A DNA stretch of 38,139 bases from Pseudobdellovibrio sp. (GTDB taxonomy: Bacteria; Bdellovibrionota; Bdellovibrionia; Bdellovibrionales; Bdellovibrionaceae), in assembly GCA_025449725.1 (NCBI GenBank), contig JANWIU010000043.1:1-38139 (forward strand). The letters are read 5' to 3'. Shown here in pieces: positions 22,321 to 31,003 of this stretch; the stretch's first letter is position 1, and each line of letters starts with the position of its first letter. The notes beneath the pieces were generated by a model. That model did no database searches. It had not been told where the DNA came from and saw only the letters and a list, made by a program, of their open reading frames with translations. The translations under genes were made by a program, and so were the position numbers.

Positions 22321-23658
22321 TTAGTTGTTACGGCCTGTGCGGCCACCTTGCATTGATGTGTTAGGCGAACCGATTGTCATGTTACCTGAATTCGGTAAAG
22401 CCGGGCCAATGTTAGAAGTACCTGCAGTCGATGGAGCCGCAACAGTACCGCGGCCTCCGCGTGAACCTGTTGTGTTGCTGCCGGTTGTAGAGCTTCCGCT
22501 GTTAGAATTCACATTTAACCAGTTAGCGCTATCGTTGTTCATTTGAGTGAACAAGTTTCTAACTGCAGGGATCATATTTGCGTTTGATTGATCGTCTGCA
22601 CCTTTAAGACTGTTTGCTAACATATCGTAGTAACCAGAGATGCCGTCACGAGGAGATCCGTTAAACTCTGTTAATAGGCGGCGGCGATCTTGTTCTGCTA
22701 CTGACCAAAGATCCTGGCTGGTAATAAAATCTTTATCGTTATAAGCCTGGCGTGCTTCCTGTAACTTACTGCGTACCAGTGCTGCTCGAGCTTCTGCGGC
22801 TCTGCGGATATCTGCAGCGATCAAGTTATTGATTCCGCGGTAATCTGCCGGAAGAGAGTTGCTTATATTTAAAATCGTATCTTGTAAGGCTTGTAAGCTT
22901 TCTGGTGACTGATCAGCTGAATTCATACGTTGGCGTAAAAGTGGTTCGATGTACTTTGCAAACACACGTTGTGCTACCGCCGGTTCGATTTTTTTTCTGC
23001 CGGAATAAGTGCGTAACAAAGATTGAAAGCGTGAGCTTAAAGTTTCTAAGTTGTTGGGGTAACGAGCGGCATAGTCTTCCATTTTACCTTCGAACTCTTC
23101 ATTTCGGAGATCCAATGCATCGCGCTCAGCCTCTTGACGGAGGTTGTCTCTTTCGCGGCGGATACAGCGAGCTCTTGTATTTGCAGGTTCGTCAGCGCAA
23201 ATGGATTCCGGAGTTTCAGGAACATCTGCTGCTACTGCAGGAGCTGGCGCCGGTGCTGCCGGAGCATGAGCGGTTTGAGCTTGAGTTGCTTGTTGTGCCT
23301 TGATGACGGCGGTCCAATTATTAACAGCGGCTGCGGCTGCGTTTGCTTCCGCTACTGATGGAAATACCCAAGTTACACATTCAGAACAAGCTTGCGGTGC
23401 CGCAGCTTGAGTTGCGCCGGGAACCGGGGCCGGAGCTGTAGGTTGAACAACTGTTGTTGCGGCAGAAGGGCCTCCCGCGCTGGCTGGTGTCTGAGCTGGT
23501 CCTACTAAATGATCTAAATCATCAGGTGAGACATCTACCGTAGACGCAAAGTCTGCGGATAGAATCTGCTGAGAAGAAACCGAATAATAATATTGGCTTC
23601 CCAGTGCAGCGATTAGAAAAGCAGACAAGATCCACTTTTGATTGATTACCTTTTTCAT
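22321..23658 (-). CDS. Exported or membrane-anchored Ala/Pro-rich protein of unknown function
   Basis: The 445-residue protein has an N-terminal hydrophobic segment (about 9-27), a low-complexity Ala/Pro/Thr linker (about 55-90), a CSEC pair in a short folded patch (CSECVTWVFPSVAEANAAAAAVNNW), a second Ala/Pro linker (about 122-145), and two cysteines in ICADEPANTRARC. Then comes a charged, helical region (about 165-360) and a Gly/Ser/Asn/Thr-rich tail. This layout suggests a cell-envelope or periplasm-spanning protein with a helical core. I recognise no family. GGAGG precedes the start by 7 bases and a good terminator follows the stop. Confidence 0.65.
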   Translation of the reverse strand: MKKVINQKWILSAFLIAALGSQYYYSVSSQQILSADFASTVDVSPDDLDHLVGPAQTPASAGGPSAATTVVQPTAPAPVPGATQAAAPQACSECVTWVFPSVAEANAAAAAVNNWTAVIKAQQATQAQTAHAPAAPAPAPAVAADVPETPESICADEPANTRARCIRRERDNLRQEAERDALDLRNEEFEGKMEDYAARYPNNLETLSSRFQSLLRTYSGRKKIEPAVAQRVFAKYIEPLLRQRMNSADQSPESLQALQDTILNISNSLPADYRGINNLIAADIRRAAEARAALVRSKLQEARQAYNDKDFITSQDLWSVAEQDRRRLLTEFNGSPRDGISGYYDMLANSLKGADDQSNANMIPAVRNLFTQMNNDSANWLNVNSNSGSSTTGSNTTGSRGGRGTVAAPSTAGTSNIGPALPNSGNMTIGSPNTSMQGGRTGRNN

Positions 23659-23957
23659 ACATCCTCCATTAATAGGACCATCCAGGTCTTTTATTTACAC
23701 AATCATGTAAGAGCGAAGGCCAGACCAGTTCTCAAATCGATACAAACCGCCGTAACTGCATGAAAACATTAATAAATTTGGTAGCAGTAAGAGCGTATCA
23801 GAATGATAGGCATGTAAAACTTCTGGCGTCTCAAAGGTGGAAATATTTAAAAGTTCAATTGTTTCAAAGGCTTAAGACCTTCGTGAAAAAAAAGCAGGTA
23901 CAAAAAGGGCGCGCGAAAAAACTGTCTTTTTGAGGGGCCTTCGCATATAAATCTCCT
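23659..23957. other. 299-base intergenic region between divergent genes
   Basis: This region must hold the promoters of the exported Ala/Pro-rich protein (leftward) and of kamA (rightward). Seen in it: an imperfect palindrome AAGGCTTAAGACCTT at 23867-23881, an A-run at about 23885, and a GC-rich GGGCGCGCG at 23908-23916. I found no gene, clear sigma-70 promoter or riboswitch-like fold. Confidence 0.4.
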
Positions 23958-25157
23958 ATGAAATTTACGTTTTCCCCTGTTGAAAGAGCAGATTCTGTTC
24001 CCGCTGAAAAGTGGTTTGATTGGACATGGCAACTTCAGTCGGCATTAAAAAGCGTAAATGACTTTGAAAAAAACTTTCAGCTGGCTGATTTTGAAAGAAA
24101 AGCATTTGAGGCTGGATCTGAAATTTTTAATATTCGCTGTACTCCTTATTACGCAGCGTTGGCTTCAAAAAATAATCCGCATGATCCTGTTCGCCGAATA
24201 CTTCTTCCTCATGAACGAGAATTGTTTGATCCGAAGCAAGCGCAGTTGGACCCACTAGGGGAAAGAAAATCCGAGAACAGCCCGGTTCGCAGAATAGTTC
24301 ATAGGTACTCAGACCGAGTGTTATTTTTAGTGACGGATATATGCAGTGTTTACTGCCGCTACTGTACACGAAAGCATTTTACCGGTGCAGATCAGGCTTT
24401 TCTTAAAACTGATGAATACGAAGAGGCCCTGAAGTACATCCGCCAACACACAGGGATCCGTGAGGTCATTCTGTCGGGCGGGGATCCGTTAACGATTTCC
24501 GACGCGAAGATCGATCGTGTTTTAAGTGATCTTCGAAAAATTGATCACGTTGAAATTATCAGGATTGGAAGCCGCATGCCTGTGGTGGCGCCTATGCGTG
24601 TAACCGATGATCTTGTTCGCATCCTTAAAAAACACAAGCCGGTGTTCATGATGACTCACTTCAATCATCCGCGCGAACTTACTGCAGAAGCCGCTATAGC
24701 CGTGGAAAATTTTGTTGATAACGGTATTCCGGTCATGAATCAGATGGTGCTATTGAACGGTGTGAACAATCACCCGGCAGTAGTGCAAGCCTTGTCGCGC
24801 AGGCTTTTGTATTTACGTGCAAAACCTTATTACATGTTTCAGTGCGATCCTTCAATCGGCACGGATCACTTGCGCACCAGTATTGATAATTCATTGCAGA
24901 TCCAGCGGGAGCTTTGGGGGCACTTGTCTGGCCTTGCGATGCCACAGCTGTCTGTTGATATTCCGGATGGTGGCGGCAAAGCTTATTATGCCCCGCAATT
25001 TGAAGTGGAGCGCAATGAAGCCGGCCGCAAGTTTGTCGGCTGGGACGGAGTTGAATCTGAATACATCAACCCGGACGCTTCTGAAACCCGAATCCCGATT
25101 GATGCTGAAGTGTATTTTGAAGAATGGGAAAATTTAAAATCAGCTAAGAAACTTTAG
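23958..25157 (+). CDS. kamA: Lysine 2,3-aminomutase (radical SAM, PLP)
   Basis: The 399-residue enzyme interconverts L-lysine and beta-lysine. The radical-SAM cluster motif is C129-x3-C133-x2-C136 (CSVYCRYC) and the PLP lysine is K341 in PDGGGKAYY. The two aspartates that hold the substrate lysine in the clostridial enzyme align as D297 (QCDPS) and D334 (VDIPD), with the same 37- and 7-residue spacings to each other and to the PLP lysine. The length (399) fits KamA better than the shorter EF-P-modifying EpmB (about 340). The product could serve as osmolyte, EF-P modifier (if an EpmA is elsewhere) or catabolic intermediate. The ATG has no Shine-Dalgarno sequence in the usual position. It ends convergently with the EamA gene. 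Confidence 0.88.
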   Translation: MKFTFSPVERADSVPAEKWFDWTWQLQSALKSVNDFEKNFQLADFERKAFEAGSEIFNIRCTPYYAALASKNNPHDPVRRILLPHERELFDPKQAQLDPLGERKSENSPVRRIVHRYSDRVLFLVTDICSVYCRYCTRKHFTGADQAFLKTDEYEEALKYIRQHTGIREVILSGGDPLTISDAKIDRVLSDLRKIDHVEIIRIGSRMPVVAPMRVTDDLVRILKKHKPVFMMTHFNHPRELTAEAAIAVENFVDNGIPVMNQMVLLNGVNNHPAVVQALSRRLLYLRAKPYYMFQCDPSIGTDHLRTSIDNSLQIQRELWGHLSGLAMPQLSVDIPDGGGKAYYAPQFEVERNEAGRKFVGWDGVESEYINPDASETRIPIDAEVYFEEWENLKSAKKL

Positions 25158-25180
25158 CTGTCGAAAGTTTTGTTATTTTC
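25141..25180. terminator. Probable bidirectional terminator between kamA and the EamA gene
   Basis: A stem (CAGCTAA with TTAGCTG, 25141-25160) overlaps the last kamA codons and stop. It is followed on the plus strand by T-rich sequence (about 25167-25180) and on the minus strand by ATTTTAAATTTT. Stem is 7-8 pairs with a short loop. Confidence 0.5.
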
Positions 25181-26033
25181 TTGCGTTGATAAAAAGCGCC
25201 AAGAGTACAAGTAAAGCTCCGCCAATTTGCAGAATGGATAACTGCTCTCCTAAAAAAAAGAAGGCAGCAACGGTTGCAACGACCGGTTCAATCATGACCA
25301 CGATCGAAGCTTTAGAGCTTGAAAGTTTTTGTAAGCCCGCCAAAAACAAAGTTAACGGCGCGATAGTCGAGATAACGGCAATTCCTGAAATGATGAACAT
25401 TTGTTTGGAAGTAAGTTCAGTTACCCGCATGATGGCCGGCTGGTGAATGACAAACAGTGCAAGTGCTGAAGCACTGATGACATACAGGCTGGAAGACAAT
25501 GGCGCTACGTTTTGTTGAACCTTACCGGAAACCAGAACGTAAACAGCGTACGTAACAGCTGCAATCAACGCATAGGCCACAGCTGCAGGAGAATTCACAA
25601 CTAACGGTCCCCAAAGAAGGATTCCAAGCCCTACGCAAGCCAAAAGCAAACTGATAACTTGATTTTTTGTCATGCGCTCTTTCAAAAAGAAATGCGCACC
25701 GAGATTTACGAAGATCGGAAAAGTAAAAAGTAAAAGAGCAGCAAGAGGAACGGAAATTCCTTCGATCGATTTAAAATAAAAAGTTGAAAAAACGGCATAA
25801 CCAAAGACGCCAAGTCCTGCAGAGACTAAAACCTGACGAAGCGGAAGTTTAATGAGATCTCTTTTGAATGCAAACAAGCCGACCCACAATAAAAGCGATG
25901 CGAGCACGAACCGGAATGTAAGAAGCTCGCCGACCGTTAGACCGCTTTGAAACGCGTAACGGCCGAAGATTCCAAGAAACCCGAAACCGAATCCGGCCAG
26001 CAATACAAAAATAAGTCCGAGAACCTGCTGCAT
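25173..26033 (-). CDS. EamA/DMT-family permease
   Basis: The 286-residue protein has ten hydrophobic segments in two EamA repeats, the drug/metabolite transporter fold of inner-membrane exporters. The first repeat begins GLIFVLLAGFGFGFLGIFGRYAFQSG and ends with LLLACVGLGILLWG; the second has AVAYALIAAVTYAVYVLVSGKV and the closing MIEPVVATVAAFFFLGEQLSILQIGGALLVLLALF, whose 'EPV-x-A-x-x-A-x-x-FLGE' motif is diagnostic of EamA proteins. Substrates are usually amino acids or metabolites and cannot be read here. Its ATG directly follows the TAG of the helicase gene, so it is probably co-transcribed with it. Confidence 0.88.
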   Translation of the reverse strand: MQQVLGLIFVLLAGFGFGFLGIFGRYAFQSGLTVGELLTFRFVLASLLLWVGLFAFKRDLIKLPLRQVLVSAGLGVFGYAVFSTFYFKSIEGISVPLAALLLFTFPIFVNLGAHFFLKERMTKNQVISLLLACVGLGILLWGPLVVNSPAAVAYALIAAVTYAVYVLVSGKVQQNVAPLSSSLYVISASALALFVIHQPAIMRVTELTSKQMFIISGIAVISTIAPLTLFLAGLQKLSSSKASIVVMIEPVVATVAAFFFLGEQLSILQIGGALLVLLALFINARK

Positions 26034-28319
26034 CTAAACCTTTTCGAGACGGGCGTACTTAGCAACGAATTTTTTAATCGTGTTATCCTGAAAAAGCACG
26101 CTGATTTTTAAAGTATCGCCATCACCTTCGGTTGAAAAAATGGAACCAACGCCGAATGTGGGGTGGCGAACGCGCTGACCTTTTGAGTAGCCGCTTCCTT
26201 TAGATACTTGGGGAGTCACTTGGGAATAATCATCATCAAAGGAATTTTGCGAATACTCATCGAATCCGGAATTTCTGTATTTAGGAGAGCTGCTGTTGTA
26301 GTAACTGCCTTCGTTGTACGAACCTCGTTGCCCCATAAAATTCGGACGGTCCGGCATCATTGCGCCAGAACTGAACTGAGTAAACTCTTTAGGGATCTCT
26401 CGTAAAAAGCGCGAAGGAGGATTCATTTGTTCCTGACCCCAAACGCGGCGGATCTTCGTATGAGTCATCCACAGTTTTTTACGGGCGCGGGTCATGGCAA
26501 CGTAAGCTAAACGGCGCTCTTCTTCGAGGTCATTCGGATCTTCTTCGTCTCCACGCATGGAAGGGAACAGATTCTCTTCACATCCTACAATAAACACATA
26601 GGGGAATTCTAAACCTTTTGAAATATGAATGGTCATGAGGGTGATGGCGTTGGTACTGGTGTCGGCGTTATCAAGATCGGATGCCAGCGTCAGTTCTTCA
26701 AGGTAGTTTGATAGAGACGCTTCGTCTCCGCGTTCGCTTTCAAACTGCGCGATGGCGTTATCCAGCTCTTCCAAGTTGGAAATGCGGGCTTCGGCTTCTG
26801 GCGTATCTTCTTTTTTTAGAACTTCGATGTATTCCGTTTTTTGTAAAACGATCGAATAGAATTCCGAGAGTTTAAATTGTCCTTGCTGAACGGTAAAATC
26901 ATCAATCAGCTCCAGAAAGCGACGAAGCTTTCCTGTGGTGCCGGCGTTGAAGCTTCTGTCATTAATGGCATCGTGAATAGTCTGATAAAGTGATTTTTGC
27001 GCCAGCCCAGCTTTTTCTTCAAGCTGGTCCACTGTTGTTTTACCGATACCGCGCGCAGGAACATTGATGATGCGTTTTAAAGCCATATCATCGTTTAAAT
27101 TCTGAGAAAGCCGCAGATAGGAAAGAACGTCTTTTACCTCTGCACGTTCATAGAAGCGCATGCCACCGATTAAGCGGTATGGAAGAGCCAGTGAACGCAT
27201 TTGTTCTTCAAGCACGCGGGACTGCGCATTCGTACGGTAAAATACGGCGTAGTCATTCAGATTGTGTTCGCCTGAAGAGATCAGGCCTTGAATAGATTTG
27301 GCCACAAACTTGGCCTCATCATATTCGTTTCGCTCTTCGCGAATTTGAATGAGGTCGCCCTCTTCGTTATTTGTGAATAAAGTTTTTTCTTTTCTTTGCG
27401 TGTTATTGGCAATCACCTTTGTAGCGGCGTTAACAATATTGGAGGTAGAGCGGTAGTTTTATTCCAGCTTTACAACGCAGGCTTCAGGAAAGTCTTTTTC
27501 GAAATCTAAAATATTCGAAATGTCGGCTCCGCGCCAAGAATAGATGGATTGATCTTCGTCGCCTACGACACAAAGATTTCGGTGGCTCTTGGCCAGCATC
27601 TGTACCAGTAAGTACTGAATGTGATTTGTATCCTGATATTCGTCCACCATAATGTAACGAAATTTATTTTGGTACATTTCAAGAACGGCTGGGTACATCT
27701 GAAACAACAGATAAGTTTTAAGTAACAAGTCGTCGAAGTCCAAAGCGTTGGCGCGCTTCATCTCTTGTTCGTAGCGAGTGTAGACTTCAAGAGTCTTTGG
27801 ATCTGTTTTTCGGTCAGATCCTTTCGCAAGATTTTCAGGTGTGAGGCCTTTCATTTTTGCATCACTTATACGGGCCTGAAAATTTTTTGGTGGAAACATT
27901 TTATCGTTAATATTCAGTGCCGCTATGATTCTTTTAATCAATGCCAACTGATCACCGGAGTCATAAATCGTAAAAGGTTTTTTGTATTCGAGTAAGTCAA
28001 TATGTTGACGGAGTACGCGAACGCAAAAGGAGTGAAACGTATTAACCCAAAGTTCGCGCGTAACTGGAACATTCAAATCTGAAAGCAGCTTGAAAATTCT
28101 GTGCTCCATTTCTTTTGCGGCTTTATTCGTGAACGTTACGCAGAGGACTTCATCTGTTGAAGCGAATCCACTGGCAATTATGTTAGCCATGCGGTGAGTA
28201 AGCGCGCGCGTTTTGCCAGAGCCGGCGCCTGCTAAAATTAGAACCGGGCCCTCAAGTGTTTCAACCGCTTTTTTTTGCGGTGGATTGAGGTGAGCCGTTA
28301 AGTTTTCGATTGAAGTCAT
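26034..28319 (-). pseudogene. uvrD: UvrD/PcrA/Rep-type superfamily 1A DNA helicase interrupted by one in-frame TAA
   Basis: A single reading frame of about 760 codons, the usual length of UvrD/PcrA, is interrupted at 27459-27461 by TAA. The first 286 residues have the Q-motif (LNPPQKKAV), Walker A AGAGSGKT, TNKAAKEM, NTFHSFC, motif II VDEYQDTN and motif III VVGDEDQSIYSWRGAD, ending in VKLE. The same frame continues directly with NYRSTSNIVNAA, then motif V TIHISKGLEFPYVFIVGCEENLFP, motif VI RLAYVAMTRARKKLW and a Tudor-like C-terminus (RVRHPTFGVGSIFSTEGDGDTLKISVLF). The family invariant is LEQNYRS, so the stop replaces Gln: one C-to-T change from CAA. No frameshift. Without read-through, motifs IV-VI are lost. 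It could be a sequencing error, a real nonsense mutation, or suppressed. Possible restart: GTG at 27416, unlikely to be functional. Located between the SPOR gene and eamA. Confidence 0.9.
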
Positions 28320-28343
28320 GACAAATAGATACCTAGAAATAGA

Positions 28344-28364
28344 GACAATTTCGAGAGAATTGTC
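28344..28364 (-). other. Hairpin in the leader between the SPOR gene and the helicase gene
   Basis: GACAATT (28344-28350) and AATTGTC (28358-28364) form a perfect 7-pair stem with a 7-base loop, extendable by a G-U and a G-C pair on the minus strand. Only a weak U-rich stretch follows (TCTATTTCT). It may be a partial terminator or a processing or leader structure 25 bases before the helicase start. Confidence 0.35.
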
Positions 28365-28386
28365 CCTTAACGCATTGCTAGGAAAA

Positions 28387-28434
28387 CGCTGAATTTAACT
28401 AGTGCTGAAAGCGCTGAATTTAACTAGTGCTGAA
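28387..28434. repeat. Tandem 25-base duplication spanning the stop codon of the SPOR gene
   Basis: A 23-base unit at 28387-28409 is repeated identically at 28412-28434, period 25. The second copy contains the final codons and TAG (28424-28426) of the SPOR-domain gene, the first lies in the 3' untranslated region. It looks like a recent slippage or replication duplication. Confidence 0.9.
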
Positions 28435-29302
28435 GACGTTGAACGATTGCTGAAGTTAACTTTGTTTTTTCAAGAAACTCTCTCTTGTAATCCTGAGCTT
28501 CTTTAATTGTGCCGAATAATCCGACATTCACGCGATACCAGATTTGACCGTTCACTTTTGCTGGAACGTAACTGGTTTTGTAGCCTTTGTTTTGAAGGCT
28601 CTTAGTTAATGTATCAGCCTCATTTTCAGTCGGGAATGAACCGATTTGAACAGTATAATGAATAGGAACCATTTCGGTAGCCGGAGGAATGCTTGCCGGA
28701 TTTCTATTTTCTGCATCAACCGGGGTCGGAGTTATCGCTACTGTATCATCAGTGCGAGTAGGAGTAACTTTCGGGGGTAATGCATTTGTATTTTTAGCAA
28801 CAACCGGTTTTGTAACCGTAGTAACAGGCTCTACTTTTTTAGGCTGTGCCACTGTGGCAGCTGTTAATGTGGTGGCCTTTGCACTTTGTACCTGGCCATT
28901 TACATGCGGCTGTTCGGGAATCGTTTTAACAACCTTTTCAGGTGGTTCAACAGTCGCAACGATACGCTCTTCTGTTGCATCTTCTTCACTGGCGAATTCT
29001 TCTGCGATTTTAGCGACTTCGGAATCAGTCAATGCCGCCGGTTTTTCGCTGGTGCCGGTTGTAACGTGAGAAGGGCTTTCAGCAGCTACTTCATTTAAGT
29101 GGCCTTCTGCTTCGGTTGCGCCGGAATCAGTCGCAAATTCTTCAGTTGCCTTAACAGACGTTTCTTTTTGAGGTTCTAACAATGCTAATTTGTGCTGATT
29201 ATCGGAATATTTTTTTCCAACGTACGTTCCGATTGAAAACGACAGCAAAGAAACAAAGAAAACCAGTGCCAGCTTGATCAGATTATCGGTTTTTTGACTC
29301 AT
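28424..29302 (-). CDS. SPOR-domain inner-membrane protein
   Basis: The 292-residue bitopic protein has a short cytoplasmic start, one membrane segment (about 11-29), a long Thr/Val/Pro/Ala-rich periplasmic linker (about 45-205) and a C-terminal SPOR domain (about 212-290: HYTVQIGSFPTENEADTLTKSLQNKGYKTSYVPAKV ... WYRVNVGLFGTIKEAQDYKREF). SPOR domains bind denuded peptidoglycan glycans at division septa, so a role in cell division or septal wall turnover is likely (FtsN/DamX-like arrangement, without FtsN-specific motifs that I can see). A duplicated 25-base segment straddles its stop. It lies 104 bases upstream of the helicase gene on the same strand, and is divergent from suhB. Confidence 0.88.
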   Translation of the reverse strand: MSQKTDNLIKLALVFFVSLLSFSIGTYVGKKYSDNQHKLALLEPQKETSVKATEEFATDSGATEAEGHLNEVAAESPSHVTTGTSEKPAALTDSEVAKIAEEFASEEDATEERIVATVEPPEKVVKTIPEQPHVNGQVQSAKATTLTAATVAQPKKVEPVTTVTKPVVAKNTNALPPKVTPTRTDDTVAITPTPVDAENRNPASIPPATEMVPIHYTVQIGSFPTENEADTLTKSLQNKGYKTSYVPAKVNGQIWYRVNVGLFGTIKEAQDYKREFLEKTKLTSAIVQRLQH

Positions 29303-29393
29303 AAGGACCTCACAAGATTTATAAAATAATCTATAGTACTATTACATAGTGTAACCTATAGACAAAAAAATGGTCAATTCGGGGTAAAAATTT

Positions 29394-30194
29394 ATGACAA
29401 AGTCCAGGTATGAAGCCGCTTTAGAGGCCGTAGATTTAGGCCAAGCCTGTTTATTGGGATATTTTGGAAAAATTCACCATATAGAAGAGAAGGAAAAGGC
29501 TGGTCTAGTCAGTGAAGCAGATCGGGAAAGCGAAGCGATCATTCAAGGTCATCTGGCCAAATGCTGCCCTGACGTGGGTTTTCTGGGGGAAGAGTCCAGC
29601 TTTTTAGAAAATCAGGAATTAGTGAAAAACTATAAAGGTGCTCGCTGGATTTTGGATCCATTGGACGGGACAACGAACTTCATTCACAAATTCCCGATAT
29701 TTTGTATTTCACTGGCTCTGGAAGTTGATGGGATTATTGAGATCGGAATCATTGATATGCCGGTGTTGAAACAACGATGGACGGCTGAGCGCGGAAAGGG
29801 TGCGTTCTGTAACGGCCAACCGGTAAAGGTTTCAAACACAACAGAGTTTTCTAAATCACTTTTGGCTACAGGATTTTCTGCGGTCGAACCTGAATTTATG
29901 GCCGATCAAATTTCAATATTTTCTGAGCTGGTAAAAGTAGCGCGCGGAGTTCGTCGGGCGGGTGCAGCCGCTTATGATATGGCGTTGGTTTCTTCGGGGG
30001 TTTTTGATCTATTCTGGGAAAAAGAATTAAAGCCGTGGGATACAGCTGCAGGGAAAATTTTAGTGGAAGAAGCCGGGGGAAGTGTTCGCACTTACAGAGG
30101 GGAAATTCACAATCCGTTCGATAGAACGGTAGTGGCCGGTAACCCGGTATTGGTAGAAAAATTTCTTAATAAAATTAAGTCGCTGAAGATCTGA
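29394..30194 (+). CDS. suhB: Inositol-1-monophosphatase family phosphatase (SuhB-like)
   Basis: The 266-residue Mg2+-dependent phosphatase has the family metal-binding set: G65-E66-E67 (LGEES), D88-P-L-D91-G-T-T-N (motif A), and W215-D216-TAAG (motif B) with RRAGAAAYDMALVSSG before it. IMPases hydrolyse myo-inositol-1-phosphate and related sugar phosphates; SuhB also acts in E. coli as a transcription antitermination factor for rRNA. The overall length equals the usual 265-270. The start at 29394 has GGGG about 10 bases upstream. It lies alone between a divergent SPOR gene and a convergent secreted-protein gene. IMP-like ADP-ribose or histidinol phosphatases are alternatives. Confidence 0.88.
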   Translation: MTKSRYEAALEAVDLGQACLLGYFGKIHHIEEKEKAGLVSEADRESEAIIQGHLAKCCPDVGFLGEESSFLENQELVKNYKGARWILDPLDGTTNFIHKFPIFCISLALEVDGIIEIGIIDMPVLKQRWTAERGKGAFCNGQPVKVSNTTEFSKSLLATGFSAVEPEFMADQISIFSELVKVARGVRRAGAAAYDMALVSSGVFDLFWEKELKPWDTAAGKILVEEAGGSVRTYRGEIHNPFDRTVVAGNPVLVEKFLNKIKSLKI

Positions 30195-30222
30195 TATTTG
30201 ATTCGCTTACGCTCAATAATAT

Positions 30223-30735
30223 TCAGTTCGGTTTCAGGGAATCAGAAGCCTTTTTCAAATTGGAATCTTCACTGTCAGGGCCGCTGGCAGAAAAAATAAT
30301 TCGCGCTTCCGGACCGTCAAAAATTGATGTGTAAAATTTCATTTTATTTCCGGTCGCGACCATCTCTAGTCTGCGGTACGGATGCTGTCTGAAAATTTTG
30401 TGAACATCAATATTAGAATTTTCCGTCCGGTACTTTTTTACCAGATCGCGGGCGGTATCATCGATAACAGTTGGCGGGCGGACTTGGAGCATTTTTTTAC
30501 CGGCTTCAGTGAATACAATTTGTGACAAAGAATAAGTTGATCCGGCGAAATCGCATTTGTACATTCGTTCAGTTTGATTTTCATTTTTACTGACTAAAAC
30601 ATTGTTTGCTGAGCACGGAAAGCTGCCGGTAAAAAACTTATCAGCAGTTTGAAAACTTTTCCAGGTTCCAACGTCGGCCATGAGAAGTCCTGAAACCAGG
30701 ATGACTAAAACAGAAAGTCTTATCATTTTTTTCAC
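30223..30735 (-). CDS. Small secreted protein of unknown function
   Basis: The 170-residue protein has a Sec signal peptide (about 1-20, MKKMIRLSVLVILVSGLLMA) and a mature domain of about 150 residues with two cysteines (FPCSANN and YKCDFAG) that could pair. The opening FKSF-like 'WKSFQTADKFFTGSFPCSA' followed by beta-rich segments (YSLSQIVF, MKFYTSIFDGPEARIIFSA) suggests a compact single domain. I recognise no family. AAAGAGGTG precedes the ATG. It converges on suhB with a 28-base gap. Upstream lies the promoter region of the flagellar operon, so the two are divergent. Confidence 0.6.
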   Translation of the reverse strand: MKKMIRLSVLVILVSGLLMADVGTWKSFQTADKFFTGSFPCSANNVLVSKNENQTERMYKCDFAGSTYSLSQIVFTEAGKKMLQVRPPTVIDDTARDLVKKYRTENSNIDVHKIFRQHPYRRLEMVATGNKMKFYTSIFDGPEARIIFSASGPDSEDSNLKKASDSLKPN

Positions 30736-30784
30736 CTCTTTTTATTAATTTACCTCGTGTCCGTCCAAGACTCAAATGGCTTTC

Positions 30785-30824
30785 GTCTAGTCCAGTTACC
30801 GACAAAATACTAACAGGACTAGTC
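30785..30824. repeat. Imperfect inverted repeat between the secreted-protein gene and the flagellar operon
   Basis: GTCTAGTCCAGTTA (30785-30798) and TAACAGGACTAGTC (30811-30824) are complementary at 12 of 14 positions with a 12-base loop, and the right arm contains the palindrome GACTAGTC. It lies about 95 bases upstream of the sigma-54 promoter, a normal distance for an enhancer-binding activator. It could be such a site or the secreted protein gene's operator. Confidence 0.4.
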
Positions 30825-30919
30825 AACTTTACTGACTAATTTTTCCTAGACCAGAATGCAGGGATTCATTTTTTTGACGTACAGAATGAAATTTCTCACT
30901 CTCAGGACCTAAGTTGATA

Positions 30920-30935
30920 TGGCACTAGTGTTGCT
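30920..30935 (+). promoter_or_regulatory. Sigma-54 (RpoN) promoter of the fliL-flhA operon
   Basis: TGGCAC-N5-TTGCT matches the -24/-12 consensus, with GG and GC spaced exactly 12 bases apart. Transcription should begin near 30946, about 58 bases before the fliL start. RpoN-driven early or middle flagellar genes need an NtrC-type activator. Confidence 0.9.
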
Positions 30936-31003
30936 TTGTTAGAGATCGGATAGAAGTGTTTTTTGCATTTCGGTAATAACGGTTCATTTTTTTTGGAGGA
31001 AAA

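Noticed and set aside
26034..28319. Reassigned TAA (Gln) genetic code
   Set aside because: TAA ends flgL, fliW, csrA, the ABC gene and others at sensible positions, so it must be a normal stop here.
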